Below, in pieces: positions 18,394-27,685 of a stretch of 64,000 nt of DNA. Source of the DNA: Pontibacter beigongshangensis. Its GTDB lineage: Bacteria > Bacteroidota > Bacteroidia > Cytophagales > Hymenobacteraceae. Made by a program: the position numbers and the translations under genes. Location of the stretch: assembly GCF_014332515.1 (NCBI RefSeq), contig NZ_VFSD01000001.1:124001-188000 (forward strand). Reading direction: 5' to 3'. Below the pieces are notes generated by a model. It saw only the letters and a list, made by a program, of their open reading frames with translations, was not told the origin of the DNA and made no database searches. Position 1 is the first letter of the stretch. The number at the start of each line of letters is the position of its first letter.

Positions 18394-19663
18394 ACTGCTT
18401 TAGTTTACGGTAAAGTGTTCTTTCAGAAATTCCCAGGTCCTGCGCGGCGTATTTCCGTTTGTTGTTATGTTTTTTAAGGGCTTTCAGGATCAGTTCCTTC
18501 TCCTTATTCTCCAGCGAAAGGCTTTCCTCCTCGGTTTCGTGCGGAATGTCCTCTACTTTCTGCTCCTCCTCATAGTCTTCTGTATCCGGTTTCGGCTGCC
18601 TCATGGGCAGGTAGTAGCTTTCTGGGTGCTCCTGCTGGTATGGTCTGCCATTGTAGGCATGGTGGTGCTCTATGTTTTCGAAGAGGTGGCTGTGCTCCTT
18701 CAGGAGGTCGTTATCAGATGGCCCATGTGTAAGCAACTCGAAAACCAGCTTTTTAAGTTCCGACACGTCGCGGCGCATGTCGAACAAGACCTTGTAGAGC
18801 AGATCCCGTTCCGAGAATGAGTGGTGGTCGCCGCCTTTTGCGTCTTTCTGCAATAAGGCCGGCAGGCCCGACTGTTCCTTCGGCAGGTAGTGCAGCATTT
18901 TTTCCGCATCAATCTCCCGGTCGTATTCCAGCACAGAAATCTGCTCTACAATGTTTTTGAGCTGGCGGATATTTCCCGGAAACCGGTAGCGGAGCAGCAC
19001 CTGAATCGCCTCAGGAGTAAGAGTAATAGGCTTTACCTTGTACTTATCAGAAAAATCGCTGGCGAACTTGCGGAACAGCAGGTATATATCGTCACCCCGC
19101 TCGCGCAAGGGGGGAACTGTGATAGGCACCGTATTGAGGCGGTAGTACAGGTCTTCGCGGAAATGTCCTTTTTCAACGGCGTGCAGCAGGTTTACGTTGG
19201 TGGCGGCTACCACGCGCACATCGGTTTTCTGTACTTTGGAGGAGCCGACCTTAATAAACTCGCCGTTTTCGAGCACGCGCAGCAGGCGGGCCTGGGTTCC
19301 GAGCGGCATTTCGCCAATTTCATCTAAAAATATGGTGCCACCATCAGTCACTTCAAAGTATCCTTTGCGCGCTTCCTGCGCCCCGGTAAAAGAGCCCTTT
19401 TCATGCCCGAACAGCTCCGAATCGATGGTTCCTTCAGGTATGGCACCGCAGTTGATGGCAATGATCTGCCCATGTTTGCGCGGGCTCATGTTATGGATAA
19501 TCTTGGAGAAAGATTCCTTGCCGCTGCCACTCTCGCCGGTAATCATCACCGTCATGTCGGTTGGAGCGACCTGCGCCGCCACCTGTATGGCATGGTTGAG
19601 CAAAGGCGAGTTGCCAATTATCCCAAACCGCTGCTTAATACTCTGAATATCTATATTGCGCAT
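18377..19663 (-). CDS. Sigma-54-dependent transcriptional activator without sensor domain
   Basis: This 428-residue protein starts directly with the AAA+ domain: Walker A GESGSGKE (43-50), the sigma-54 contact loop GSFTGA (90-95), Walker B IFLDEIGE (111-118) and an LRERGDDIYLL segment near 200. A charged linker (about 300-380) leads to a C-terminal Fis-type helix-turn-helix (LGISERTLYRKLKQYD). There is no response-receiver or GAF domain, so activity must be controlled by level or by a partner protein. It sits upstream of lptE, TPR and secG as probable first gene; its targets are unknown. Confidence 0.93.
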   Translation of the reverse strand: MRNIDIQSIKQRFGIIGNSPLLNHAIQVAAQVAPTDMTVMITGESGSGKESFSKIIHNMSPRKHGQIIAINCGAIPEGTIDSELFGHEKGSFTGAQEARKGYFEVTDGGTIFLDEIGEMPLGTQARLLRVLENGEFIKVGSSKVQKTDVRVVAATNVNLLHAVEKGHFREDLYYRLNTVPITVPPLRERGDDIYLLFRKFASDFSDKYKVKPITLTPEAIQVLLRYRFPGNIRQLKNIVEQISVLEYDREIDAEKMLHYLPKEQSGLPALLQKDAKGGDHHSFSERDLLYKVLFDMRRDVSELKKLVFELLTHGPSDNDLLKEHSHLFENIEHHHAYNGRPYQQEHPESYYLPMRQPKPDTEDYEEEQKVEDIPHETEEESLSLENKEKELILKALKKHNNKRKYAAQDLGISERTLYRKLKQYDIEE

Positions 19664-19825
19664 TTATTTAATGTGCTAATTTTCTAATGTGCTAGTGTGC
19701 TAATTTGCTTAAGATTCATGTGCGGATGTGACAACTGATGAAAACCTATTGTTGACTGGCTATAGATAACCCAACCCTTTTTGCATCAATTAATTAGCGC
19801 ATCAACACATTGAAAAATTAGCACA
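19664..19825. repeat. TGTGCTAATTT direct and inverted repeats
   Basis: TGTGCTAATTT-type units occur at about 19672, 19687 and 19697, and the reverse complement (AAATTAGCACATT) near 19815. Such repeats are frequent in intergenic DNA of Bacteroidota; no function is assigned. Confidence 0.55.
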
Positions 19826-21271
19826 TTAATCAACAGCCTCCCCAAACAGGGTGCCTACGCTACAGTCGTTTACCAGCACGTTTACGTAGTCGCCTTTCTT
19901 GTAGTGCTTTTTTGGGAAGATCACTACCTTGTTCTGGTCGTTGCGGCCGCTCAGGAACTCGTCTGACTTTTTAGAGAAGTTCTCTACCAGCACTTTGTGC
20001 ACCTGGCCCAATACCATCTGGTTCCGGATGAGGGAGTGCTCGCGCTGCCTGTCGATGATTTCGGCCAGCCGGCGTTTTTTTGTCTCCAGCGGAATGTCAT
20101 CTTCCAGCTTTCGGGCAGCCAAGGTGCCTGGCCTTTCGGAGTAGAAGAACATGTAGGCGTAATCGTATTGCACATAATCCATCAGCGAGAGCGTGTCCTG
20201 GTGCTCTTCTTCGGTTTCGGTGCAGAATCCGGAGATCATGTCGGAGGAGATGCCGCAATCTTCGCCCAAAATGGAGCGGATGGCATCTACGCGGTTAATA
20301 TACCAGTCGCGGTCGTAGGTGCGGTTCATAAGCTCCAGCACGCGGGAGTTGCCGCTCTGGGCCGGCAGGTGTATGTATTTGCAGATGTTGTCGTACTTTT
20401 TAATCGTGTACAACACTTCATCGGTAATGTCTTTGGGGTGAGAGGTAGAGAAGCGAACACGCAGGTCAGGATGCACCAGGGCCACCTTTTCCAGCAGTTG
20501 GGCAAAGTTCACCGCTTCTGTGCCGTCTTCAGACGCCCATTTGTAAGAGTCTACGTTCTGGCCGAGCAGCGTCACTTCCTTGTAGCCTTGCTTTACCAGT
20601 TCCTGCACCTCCTGCACAATAGAATGCGCATCGCGGCTGCGTTCGCGGCCACGGGTAAAGGGCACCACGCAGAAGGAGCACATGTTGTCGCAGCCACGCA
20701 TAATCGATACGAAGGCAGAAACACCGTTGCTGTTCAGGCGGATCGGGTTGATATCGGCATAGGTTTCTTCGCGTGACAGGAGCACGTTCACAGCTTTCTG
20801 GCCGCCGTCCACTTCGCTGATCAGGTTTGGCAGGTCGCGGTAAGCATCAGGACCCACCACCAGGTCCACAATCTTTTCTTCTTCCAGCAGCGATTTTTTG
20901 AGGCGCTCGGCCATGCAGCCTAGCACACCTACCACCAAACCTGGTTTTTTCTTTTTGAAATAATTGATCTGGCCCAGGCGGTTGCGAACGGTCTGCTCTG
21001 CCTTCTCCCGGATAGAACAGGTGTTCAGAAAAACAACATCGGCATGTTCAATTTGAGAGGTTGTGTCAAAACCCTCTTTAAACATGATAGAAGACACAAT
21101 CTCGCTGTCAGAGAAGTTCATCTGGCAGCCGTAGCTCTCTATGTATAGTTTCCGCGCCCGCCCTGTGTTGGTTTCCTGTGTTACTTTCGTGTCGCAGGCA
21201 GCTGCAGAGGCTTGCTCGGGGGTGCGGTTGTCGATAAAATCTAAGTCAGTTACTAATGAATCCATTCTCAT
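19826..21271 (-). CDS. miaB: tRNA-2-methylthio-N6-dimethylallyladenosine synthase MiaB
   Basis: This 481-residue radical-SAM methylthiotransferase converts i6A37 to ms2i6A37 in tRNAs. The N-terminal iron-sulfur cluster cysteines are at 49 ([11 protein letters not shown]), 85 (NTCSIREKA) and 119 (GCMAERL). The radical-SAM CxxxCxxC is at 194, 198 and 201 (CDNMCSFC), and a TRAM domain closes the protein. An extra 35-40 residue N-terminal extension is present. An in-frame ATG two codons later is an equally good start. It precedes the sigma-54 regulator. Confidence 0.96.
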   Translation of the reverse strand: MRMDSLVTDLDFIDNRTPEQASAAACDTKVTQETNTGRARKLYIESYGCQMNFSDSEIVSSIMFKEGFDTTSQIEHADVVFLNTCSIREKAEQTVRNRLGQINYFKKKKPGLVVGVLGCMAERLKKSLLEEEKIVDLVVGPDAYRDLPNLISEVDGGQKAVNVLLSREETYADINPIRLNSNGVSAFVSIMRGCDNMCSFCVVPFTRGRERSRDAHSIVQEVQELVKQGYKEVTLLGQNVDSYKWASEDGTEAVNFAQLLEKVALVHPDLRVRFSTSHPKDITDEVLYTIKKYDNICKYIHLPAQSGNSRVLELMNRTYDRDWYINRVDAIRSILGEDCGISSDMISGFCTETEEEHQDTLSLMDYVQYDYAYMFFYSERPGTLAARKLEDDIPLETKKRRLAEIIDRQREHSLIRNQMVLGQVHKVLVENFSKKSDEFLSGRNDQNKVVIFPKKHYKKGDYVNVLVNDCSVGTLFGEAVD

Positions 21272-21284
21272 TCCTTTTCAGCTA

Positions 21285-21292
21285 CAAATATA
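21285..21292 (-). promoter_or_regulatory. -7-like box for miaB
   Basis: Minus strand TATATTTG matches TAnnTTTG and lies 14 nt before the miaB start. No TTTG is found at the standard distance. Confidence 0.4.
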
Positions 21293-21509
21293 CAAAAAGA
21301 AACAAATGCACGTGACAGAATGGCAGAAAGGTTTTAAAAGCAGAGTAGGAGCAAAGCACTGAATTCAGGTTTTATCCAGGATCAGGATTCGCTTTGAAAA
21401 AAAATCTGTCGAGGTATGAACTTGTGGCCAGAAAATATTCTTTCTGAAGAAAAGAAAAAAACAGACCGCCCGCAGGTGGGCTTTACCTGCTGAAAAGGAG
21501 AAATTTAAG

Positions 21510-21517
21510 TATCTTTG
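21510..21517 (+). promoter_or_regulatory. -7-like box for recQ
   Basis: TATCTTTG fits TAnnTTTG and lies 52 nt before the recQ start. The upstream half (TTTA at 21482) is poorly spaced. Confidence 0.4.
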
Positions 21518-21568
21518 GAGTTCAGGTAAAGACACTCACAGCCACACCGGCAGCGCATACTATTACAG

Positions 21569-23710
21569 ATGGACATCAGAGAGGCACGCGAAGCACTTAA
21601 ACTTTATTTTGGCTACGACCAGTTCCGGCCCATGCAGGAACAGATTATTTCCAACGTACTCAGGCAGCAGGATGTGGTTGTGCTCATGCCCACCGGAGGC
21701 GGAAAGTCGATCTGCTACCAGGTGCCGGCCGTGGTGATGCCCGGTGTATGTGTGGTGGTGTCGCCGCTGATCGCCCTCATGAAAGACCAGGTGGAGGCGC
21801 TGCTGGTAAACGGCATTCCGGCGGCTTACCTCAACAGCTCCCAAAACGCCTCCGACCAGTACGAGATCGAAAACAAATGTCTGAACGGGCAGCTGAAGCT
21901 ATTGTACGTGTCGCCGGAGAAGCTGCTCTCGGCTGGCTTTTTCTCTTTTCTGAAACGACTAAAGGTGTCTCTTTTCGCTGTGGACGAGGCGCACTGTATC
22001 TCGGCCTGGGGCCACGATTTCCGGCCGGAGTATACACAGCTGCGCGCCCTGAAGCAGCAGTTCCCGCAGGTGCCGGTTATTGCCCTTACAGCCACGGCCG
22101 ACCGCCTGACCCAGAAAGATATTCAGGAGCAGCTGCACCTGCAGCAGCCCGAGGTGTTCATCGCCTCTTTCGACAGGCCCAATATAAACCTGAGCGTGCG
22201 GCCCGGCCGCGACCGCTACAAGCGTATTCTGGAGTTTCTGGACCGGCACCAGGGGCAGCCGGGCATTATCTACTGCCTGAGCCGCAACTCTACGGAGTCG
22301 CTGGCGGGTAAGCTGAAGAAGGAAGGGTACAATGCCACCTATTACCACGCCGGCATGAATGCCAACCAGCGGGCCAAGGCCCAGGAGGATTTTCTGCGCG
22401 ACAATGTGCAGCTGGTATGTGCCACTATTGCCTTCGGCATGGGCATCGACAAATCGAATGTGCGCTGGGTTATTCATTATAACCTGCCCAAGAACATAGA
22501 AAGCTATTACCAGGAAATAGGTCGGGCAGGGCGAGATGGTTCTAAATCGGATGCCTTGCTGTTTTACAGTTACGCCGATGTGATGAACCTGCGCAGCATG
22601 CTCACCGAGGGAGAGTCGAAGCAGACGGAGCTGCAGCTGGTAAAGCTGGAGCGGATGCAGCAGTTTGCCGAGGCTTCCATATGTAGGCGGCGCATTCTGC
22701 TGCAGTATTTTGGCGAGAGCCAGAGCAAGAACTGCGGCAACTGCGACATCTGCCGCAACCCGCCTACCACCTTCGATGGCACTTTAATTGCCCAAAAAGC
22801 GCTCTCTGCCATTGCCCGGACCCAGGAAAGAGCCAATATGGGCTTGCTCATAGAGGTGCTGCGTGGCTCCCGGAGCAGCCAGGTGCTGCAGTCGGGTTTC
22901 GACAGGATAAAAACCTACGGAGCCGGTCGCGACGTGAATTCCATGGAGTGGCAGCGCTTCCTGCACCAGATGATCAATGCCGGCCTGATTGAGATGGCAT
23001 ACGACCAGAACTACAGCCTGAAGCTGACGGAGCAGAGCAAGCAGGTGCTCTTTGAGAACAAGAAGGTGGAGCTGGTGAAATTTGAGGATGTGAAGCAGGC
23101 AGAAGCTCCGTTGGTAAAAGCGCGTCCGAAAAAGGAACTGATAAAGGATGCCTTGTTTGAGCGGCTCAGAGCCCTCCGCAAACGACTTGCTGACGAATAT
23201 AACGTGCCGCCTTATGTGGTCTTTACCGATACCACCCTCATGGAGATGGCGGCCGAGAAACCCACCAACCGACTCTCGATGCTGGCCATAGGTGGGGTGG
23301 GGGCCCAGAAATTCGAGCGCTACGGTGAGGATTTCATCAATGAGATCATCAAATTCATGACTGAGGAGCAGGATAAAGGCAATAAAATAAAAGGAGCCAC
23401 CCACCAGGTTACGTTTGAGGCCTACCAGCAGGGGCTCTCGCCGGAGCAGATTGCCGAGCAGCGGCAACTGAACCCGGTGACGGTTTACTCGCACCTGGCC
23501 ACGCTCTACGAGCAGGGCTATTCCATAAAAGTGAGCGACTTTCTTACCAAAGCGGAATACAGGGCCATTTCTGATGCCATGGAGACTTTAGGGCCGGATG
23601 CTAAATTGAAGGAATTGTATGAATACCTGAGCGAAGGCTACGAATATTTCAAGATCAGGCTCTCGCAGGCAGTTTACAAAAAGCAGCAAGCGGAGAAAAG
23701 CTCAAAGTAA
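21569..23710 (+). CDS. recQ: ATP-dependent DNA helicase RecQ
   Basis: This 713-residue 3'-5' helicase acts in recombination and replication-fork repair. Walker A TGGGKS is at 42-47 and the DEAH box at 139-142 (VDEAHCISAWGHDFRP). GRAGRDG in the second helicase domain is near 320, and the zinc-binding Cys set (CRRR ... CGNCDIC) is near 372-398. An HRDC domain sits near 520-600, and a C-terminal HTH-like extension (LSPEQIAEQRQLNPVTVYSH) makes it longer than E. coli RecQ. This layout is common for Bacteroidota RecQ. It is monocistronic. Confidence 0.96.
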   Translation: MDIREAREALKLYFGYDQFRPMQEQIISNVLRQQDVVVLMPTGGGKSICYQVPAVVMPGVCVVVSPLIALMKDQVEALLVNGIPAAYLNSSQNASDQYEIENKCLNGQLKLLYVSPEKLLSAGFFSFLKRLKVSLFAVDEAHCISAWGHDFRPEYTQLRALKQQFPQVPVIALTATADRLTQKDIQEQLHLQQPEVFIASFDRPNINLSVRPGRDRYKRILEFLDRHQGQPGIIYCLSRNSTESLAGKLKKEGYNATYYHAGMNANQRAKAQEDFLRDNVQLVCATIAFGMGIDKSNVRWVIHYNLPKNIESYYQEIGRAGRDGSKSDALLFYSYADVMNLRSMLTEGESKQTELQLVKLERMQQFAEASICRRRILLQYFGESQSKNCGNCDICRNPPTTFDGTLIAQKALSAIARTQERANMGLLIEVLRGSRSSQVLQSGFDRIKTYGAGRDVNSMEWQRFLHQMINAGLIEMAYDQNYSLKLTEQSKQVLFENKKVELVKFEDVKQAEAPLVKARPKKELIKDALFERLRALRKRLADEYNVPPYVVFTDTTLMEMAAEKPTNRLSMLAIGGVGAQKFERYGEDFINEIIKFMTEEQDKGNKIKGATHQVTFEAYQQGLSPEQIAEQRQLNPVTVYSHLATLYEQGYSIKVSDFLTKAEYRAISDAMETLGPDAKLKELYEYLSEGYEYFKIRLSQAVYKKQQAEKSSK

Positions 23711-23717
23711 AGCGCCA

Positions 23718-23765
23718 GATTATGCTAATAGAAATGGGCCTCCGTAGCCTTTTACTGCTGCTTGT
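23718..23765 (+). repeat. Family A interspersed repeat, diverged
   Basis: GATTATGCTAATAGAAATGG, then GCCTCCGTAG, then TTTTACTGCTGCTTG. It lies 7 nt after the recQ stop. Confidence 0.65.
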
Positions 23766-23808
23766 CTGAACCATGATTTAAAGGATTTCCCCGATTAACC
23801 TGATTCTG

Positions 23809-23850
23809 AATTATTCAGATAAAAAAGGCCCTCCAGAGGCTTTTGGTTCT
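23809..23850 (+). repeat. Family A interspersed repeat
   Basis: AATTATTCAGATAAAAAAGG followed by CCCTCCAGAGG and a TTTTGG remnant of the tail. Confidence 0.8.
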
Positions 23851-24171
23851 ATTGAAGTTACCTCTTTCCCCATCGTACGGACACAAGTCGCTGCCTTTCC
23901 AATCGTGCACTGGCGTCCTTGTCCAATCCTGCACTGACAACCCAATTCTATGGTGCCCCAGCCATTAGAAAAGGTAGCCTTACGACACACGCTTCGTTTG
24001 AACCTAGCGAATTATTAAAATCTTAAGGAACTAATCAGCACCATAAATACATTAAAATAAAAATACTAAGTTTATTAGTTTTTTGTATAATAAATTAGTA
24101 TGTTTACAAGGATAAGCCCTGGGAGGGGATATTGCCTTATTTTTAACTAATGTATTTGGCAATTTGTGGAT

Positions 24172-24948
24172 ATGGTAACTTCAAACTTAAGGCATCTGAG
24201 AAAGAGTGCCGGATATACGCAGGCGCAACTGGCCGAGAAGCTGGATATTAAACGCTCTCTGATAGGAGCCTATGAGGAGGGCAGGGCCGAGCCTAAATTG
24301 AGCACCCTGATTAATATTGCAGCACACTTTAATATTTCGCTCGATGACCTGATCACGCTGGACCTGAGCACCGGTGCCGGCCGCGACAAAGCCCAGGCAG
24401 CAAAGGCTGCAGGTGGCAAACTGCGTGTGCTGGCCATCACGGTAGACCAGGACCAGAAGGAGAACATTGAACTGGTGCCTTACAAAGCCAGTGCAGGCTA
24501 TCTAAATGGCTACGCCGACCCGGAATTTATAGAGGAACTGCCCCGCTTTCAGCTCCCGATGCTGGGCAGCAACGGAACCTTCAGGGCTTTCGAAATAAGT
24601 GGAGACTCCATGCTGCCGATTTCTTCGGGTACCGTCATCGTTGGTCGTTTTATCGATGAGTGGCAAACTATCAAAGACGGCACTCCCTGTATAATTGTGA
24701 GTCAGAAGGAAGGCGTGGTGTTCAAACGTATTTACAACAAGCTTCAGGATGCTTCCACGCTCCGGCTCCATTCCGATAACCCACTGTACTCACCATACGA
24801 ACTGCACGTAGAGGATATTCTGGAGATATGGGAAGCCAGATCCTATATCAGCTCCACTTTCCCGATCGCGGACCTGTCGCTCGACAAGCTCTCGTCTATT
24901 GTGCTCGACCTGCAGAAAGAGGTGATGAAGTTGAAGAAACTGGACTAA
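24172..24948 (+). CDS. XRE-family repressor with LexA-like S24 autoprotease domain
   Basis: 258 residues from the ATG at 24172; a GTG two codons upstream is also possible. The N-terminal Cro/C1-type helix-turn-helix spans about 1-60 (YTQAQLAEKLDIKRSLIGAY). The C-terminal half is S24-like, with catalytic serine in ISGDSML (Ser146) and lysine in VVFKRI (Lys185). An Ala-Gly pair in KASAGYLNGY (108-109) matches the LexA/UmuD cleavage site. The protein may therefore cut itself on a stress signal. No prophage or SOS gene lies beside it, so its targets are unknown; its own AT-rich leader is a likely one. A terminator follows. Confidence 0.88.
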   Translation: MVTSNLRHLRKSAGYTQAQLAEKLDIKRSLIGAYEEGRAEPKLSTLINIAAHFNISLDDLITLDLSTGAGRDKAQAAKAAGGKLRVLAITVDQDQKENIELVPYKASAGYLNGYADPEFIEELPRFQLPMLGSNGTFRAFEISGDSMLPISSGTVIVGRFIDEWQTIKDGTPCIIVSQKEGVVFKRIYNKLQDASTLRLHSDNPLYSPYELHVEDILEIWEARSYISSTFPIADLSLDKLSSIVLDLQKEVMKLKKLD

Positions 24949-24966
24949 TAACCATTTAGAATACCT

Positions 24967-25009
24967 GAACAAAAGATCCTGCTCCGGGAAAGGGCAGGAT
25001 TTTTTGTTC
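24967..25009 (+). terminator. Rho-independent terminator after the XRE/S24 gene
   Basis: GAACAAAA-G-ATCCTGC pairs with GCAGGAT-T-TTTTGTTC, so the T-run lies inside the extended stem. It starts 18 nt after the stop. Confidence 0.85.
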
Positions 25010-25168
25010 AGGAGCCTGCCGAGGAAGAACTTTAACCATGCGCTTTAGAGGAAAAGGTAACCGGAGTTGGCTTTTTTTAACCAGTTTGCCCTATATCCGT
25101 AAAGGTTAAGCAATATATATATACATAATATTTACTTGCTTTTCCACACACATACACGATAAAGCGCA

Positions 25169-25891
25169 ATGATAAAATTATTCACAGCTTCCGAACGTCA
25201 CGAAGCCAAAGTAGGAGACTGGCTCATATCCAACTACCTTTTTTCGTTTGCGGATTACTACAACCCTTCCAACGTGCAGTTTGGACCATTGCGTGCCTTC
25301 AACCATGACTTTGTGGCGCCAAAGGGTGTTTTCCCTGCCCATCCGCTTGCCGATATGGAAGTAGTGACATTAGTGCTAAGTGGCGAACTGACGTATAAAG
25401 ACAATATCGGCAATGAGATAAAACTGCAGGCAGGTGCCATTCAGCGCATTACGGCTGGTACGGGGATTACGTATACCCTGAGCAATGAGTCAGAAGAAGA
25501 TGAGTTACACCTGGTCCAAATGTGGTTTCTGCCTAACAAAACGGGGCTGGCGCCAGCCTATGAGCAGATGGATGTAGAATTTCTGACCACCAGCAATAAG
25601 CTTTATCCACTCGCTACGGGCCAAAAGGTGCTGGAAGATGTGGTATTCCTTAATTCTAATTCTACGGTGTATTTTGGATCTGTATCGCAGGGGGAGGAGC
25701 AGGATTTCAGGACATTCAGGATCAGAAAAACATTCCTGTACATGCTCAGCGGAACAGCCGTGATTAATGGTGTAGAGGCCGATGCCTTCGACCACATCAG
25801 GCTGGAGGACCAGGAACTGGTACAGATCCACGCCTCTGCCGATGCCACTTATATTTTGGTTGATGTTCCGGCTCTGGAAGTAAATTACTAA
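25169..25891 (+). CDS. Pirin-like bicupin with altered metal site
   Basis: This 240-residue two-cupin protein of the pirin/YhhW family has the N-terminal cupin FPAHPLADMEVVTLVLSGEL and AGAIQRITAGTGI, and a C-terminal cupin near 150-235. Metal-binding pirins use three His and one Glu. Here His58 is kept, but the positions aligned with the second His, third His and Glu read Leu60, Tyr102 and Leu104. If the alignment is right it probably does not bind iron as quercetinase-type pirins do. Function is unknown. It is monocistronic, in an AT-rich promoter context. Confidence 0.8.
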   Translation: MIKLFTASERHEAKVGDWLISNYLFSFADYYNPSNVQFGPLRAFNHDFVAPKGVFPAHPLADMEVVTLVLSGELTYKDNIGNEIKLQAGAIQRITAGTGITYTLSNESEEDELHLVQMWFLPNKTGLAPAYEQMDVEFLTTSNKLYPLATGQKVLEDVVFLNSNSTVYFGSVSQGEEQDFRTFRIRKTFLYMLSGTAVINGVEADAFDHIRLEDQELVQIHASADATYILVDVPALEVNY

Positions 25892-26014
25892 ACTGTTAAA
25901 GTCGGGGCAACATGCTGCAGAGGCATGTTGCCAACCCTTCGCCTTACAAGCCTTTTTGAAACTCCTCCTGGCAAACGCTGGCAAAATAAGGAGGGGAAGT
26001 TTAACTGGCTATGA

Positions 26015-26225
26015 ATACCATCTGGTAAAAGGGGGCATATTGTTTCGCTGATTAGATCAAAAACCTACAGGCGCTACCAAGCAGATGAGGTTGCCAGGTG
26101 CATCGATTCAGAAAAAATGCCAGTAGCCACTGCTTTAGGCTCTTGCCCAAAAGATCCGTCCTGGATGACAAAAGGGTGGTTATAAGGTGAGAGTATGGAA
26201 GAAACTAAATGGGATTTGATATAAA
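26015..26225. repeat. Family C repeat, copy 1
   Basis: It starts ATACCATCTGGTAAAAG, then GCTGATTAGA (26047), a conserved core GCAGATGAGGTTGCCAGG and ATCGATTCAGA, AAATGCCAG, and ends with AGTATGGAAGAA and AAATG near 26215. It is matched by 28173-28392. It lies 3' of the minus-strand phenylacetate-CoA ligase gene. Confidence 0.7.
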
Positions 26226-26288
26226 ATTGTAAATTTAGCTACATAATCTGGGCCACACCCACGCCTGCCAGAAAGGCTATTTTCTTTT

Positions 26289-26313
26289 AGAGGGCCTTTT
26301 TCATTGGAATAAT
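26289..26313 (-). repeat. Family A interspersed repeat, short
   Basis: Minus strand GATTATTCCAATGAAAAAGG followed by CCCTCT. Only the head survives. Confidence 0.65.
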
Positions 26314-26338
26314 CCATCTTCTCCAGAAACTATGCAGC

Positions 26339-27685
26339 TCAGGCATATACCTGGCGTTTATCTACGATGCGGTTGAGCTTGCCGCCTTCGCTGCGCGGAA
26401 TTTCGCCCGTTACCTTTAAATGCACCCGCATGGTAAGGCCGGTATTCTCTTTCAGCCTTTTGCAAAAGCTGGCGCTCAACTCTTCCAGTACCGGATACCG
26501 GCACATCTCCACGATCGTGATCTGCTGCAGGCAAAGGTCGCGCAGCAGCAACTCATTTACCTCCACGTGCACCTCCACTTCGTCCAGGCTTTCTTCGCGC
26601 GACACCACCAGCTGGTAATGAGAGGTCAGCTGCTCAAATTTCTGCAGCACTTCCTCCACCTGCGTATGAAACAGGTTTACGCCCCTGATGATCAGCATGC
26701 CATCGGACCGACCGCGGATGGGGCCCATTTTTATATGCGTGCGTCTGCCGGAGCGGTCGTAATAGATGTTGGTGATGTCGTTGGTGCGGTACCGGAGGAG
26801 CGGCATGCCACTTTTGGTGAGGGTGGTTAAAACAAGCACCCCCAGTTCTCCCTCCGGCAGTAACTCGCCTGTGTCCCTGTTCACAATTTCCGGGTAAAAA
26901 TGATCTTCCCATACATAGCTGCCTGATCCTGGCTCCTCCACATCCTCCTGCGACACGCCCGGCCCGATTATTTCGCTGAGGCCATAGATATTGGATGCCT
27001 GCAGACCGAGCCCCTCCTGCACATGCTGCCGTATCGTCTCGGTCCAGGGTTCGGCTCCGAGCAGAGCGAATTTCAAATTAAGTTCTTGGGGCCCGATGCC
27101 CCGCCTTTTAATTTCTTCTGCCAGCGTTTGGGCATAGGAAGGAGTACAGCACAGCACCTCCGGCCTAAAATCCTGCAGCAGCATGAGTTGGCGCTCTGTC
27201 ATGCCTCCCGAAACAGGCACAACGGTCATGCCGAGCTTTTCGGCACCAAAGTGCAGGCCAAGACCTCCTGTAAACAGACCATAGCCATAGGCGTTTTGCA
27301 ACATCATGCCCGGTTTACAGCCAGCTGCCGCTAGCGATCGGGCCACTACCTCCGAAAAAATCCCGATGTCGCCGGCAGTGTAAGCTACCGTAGTGGGTTT
27401 GCCGGTGGTGCCGCTGGAGCAATGCACACGCGTAATTTCCTGGCGGGGCACAGCCAACAGCCCGAAGGGATAATTATTGCGCAGGTCCTGCTTGTGGGTA
27501 AAAGGCAGCAAAGGCAGATCATCTACTCCCTTTATCTGGGAGGGCTGAATCCCATGCCTGTCGAACTGCTGCCGGTAGAACGGAACACGCTCATAAACAT
27601 AATGCATCAGGTTGCGGAGCCGCTCGTTCTGTAACTTTCGCAATTGGGGTAAAGGCAGTGTTTCGATGGCAGGATTAAAAATCAT
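26339..27685 (-). CDS. Phenylacetate-CoA ligase family protein
   Basis: This 448-residue AMP-forming acyl-CoA synthetase resembles PaaK, which activates phenylacetate with ATP and CoA. The AMP-binding motif SSGTTGKP is at 90-97. The ligand motif YGLSEIIGPGV is near 238-248, RTNDITNIYY near 310, and a C-terminal lid domain follows. The length fits PaaK. No other phenylacetate genes surround it, so the substrate could be another aryl acid. It is monocistronic, with a family C repeat downstream. Confidence 0.87.
   Translation of the reverse strand: MIFNPAIETLPLPQLRKLQNERLRNLMHYVYERVPFYRQQFDRHGIQPSQIKGVDDLPLLPFTHKQDLRNNYPFGLLAVPRQEITRVHCSSGTTGKPTTVAYTAGDIGIFSEVVARSLAAAGCKPGMMLQNAYGYGLFTGGLGLHFGAEKLGMTVVPVSGGMTERQLMLLQDFRPEVLCCTPSYAQTLAEEIKRRGIGPQELNLKFALLGAEPWTETIRQHVQEGLGLQASNIYGLSEIIGPGVSQEDVEEPGSGSYVWEDHFYPEIVNRDTGELLPEGELGVLVLTTLTKSGMPLLRYRTNDITNIYYDRSGRRTHIKMGPIRGRSDGMLIIRGVNLFHTQVEEVLQKFEQLTSHYQLVVSREESLDEVEVHVEVNELLLRDLCLQQITIVEMCRYPVLEELSASFCKRLKENTGLTMRVHLKVTGEIPRSEGGKLNRIVDKRQVYA

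Larger units (their letters stand above)
23711..24171. other. AT-rich intergenic region recQ/XRE regulator
   Basis: About 460 bp with two family A copies (23718-23765, 23809-23850), a two-unit tandem of TCCAATC-TGCACTG with 24-nt spacing (23898-23936), and a strongly AT-rich stretch (24000-24110) leading to the regulator gene. No gene is seen. Confidence 0.7.
25892..26338. other. Convergent intergenic region with family C copy
   Basis: This 447-bp gap holds family C copy 1 (26015-26225) and a minus-oriented family A copy (26289-26313). No gene is visible. Confidence 0.7.
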
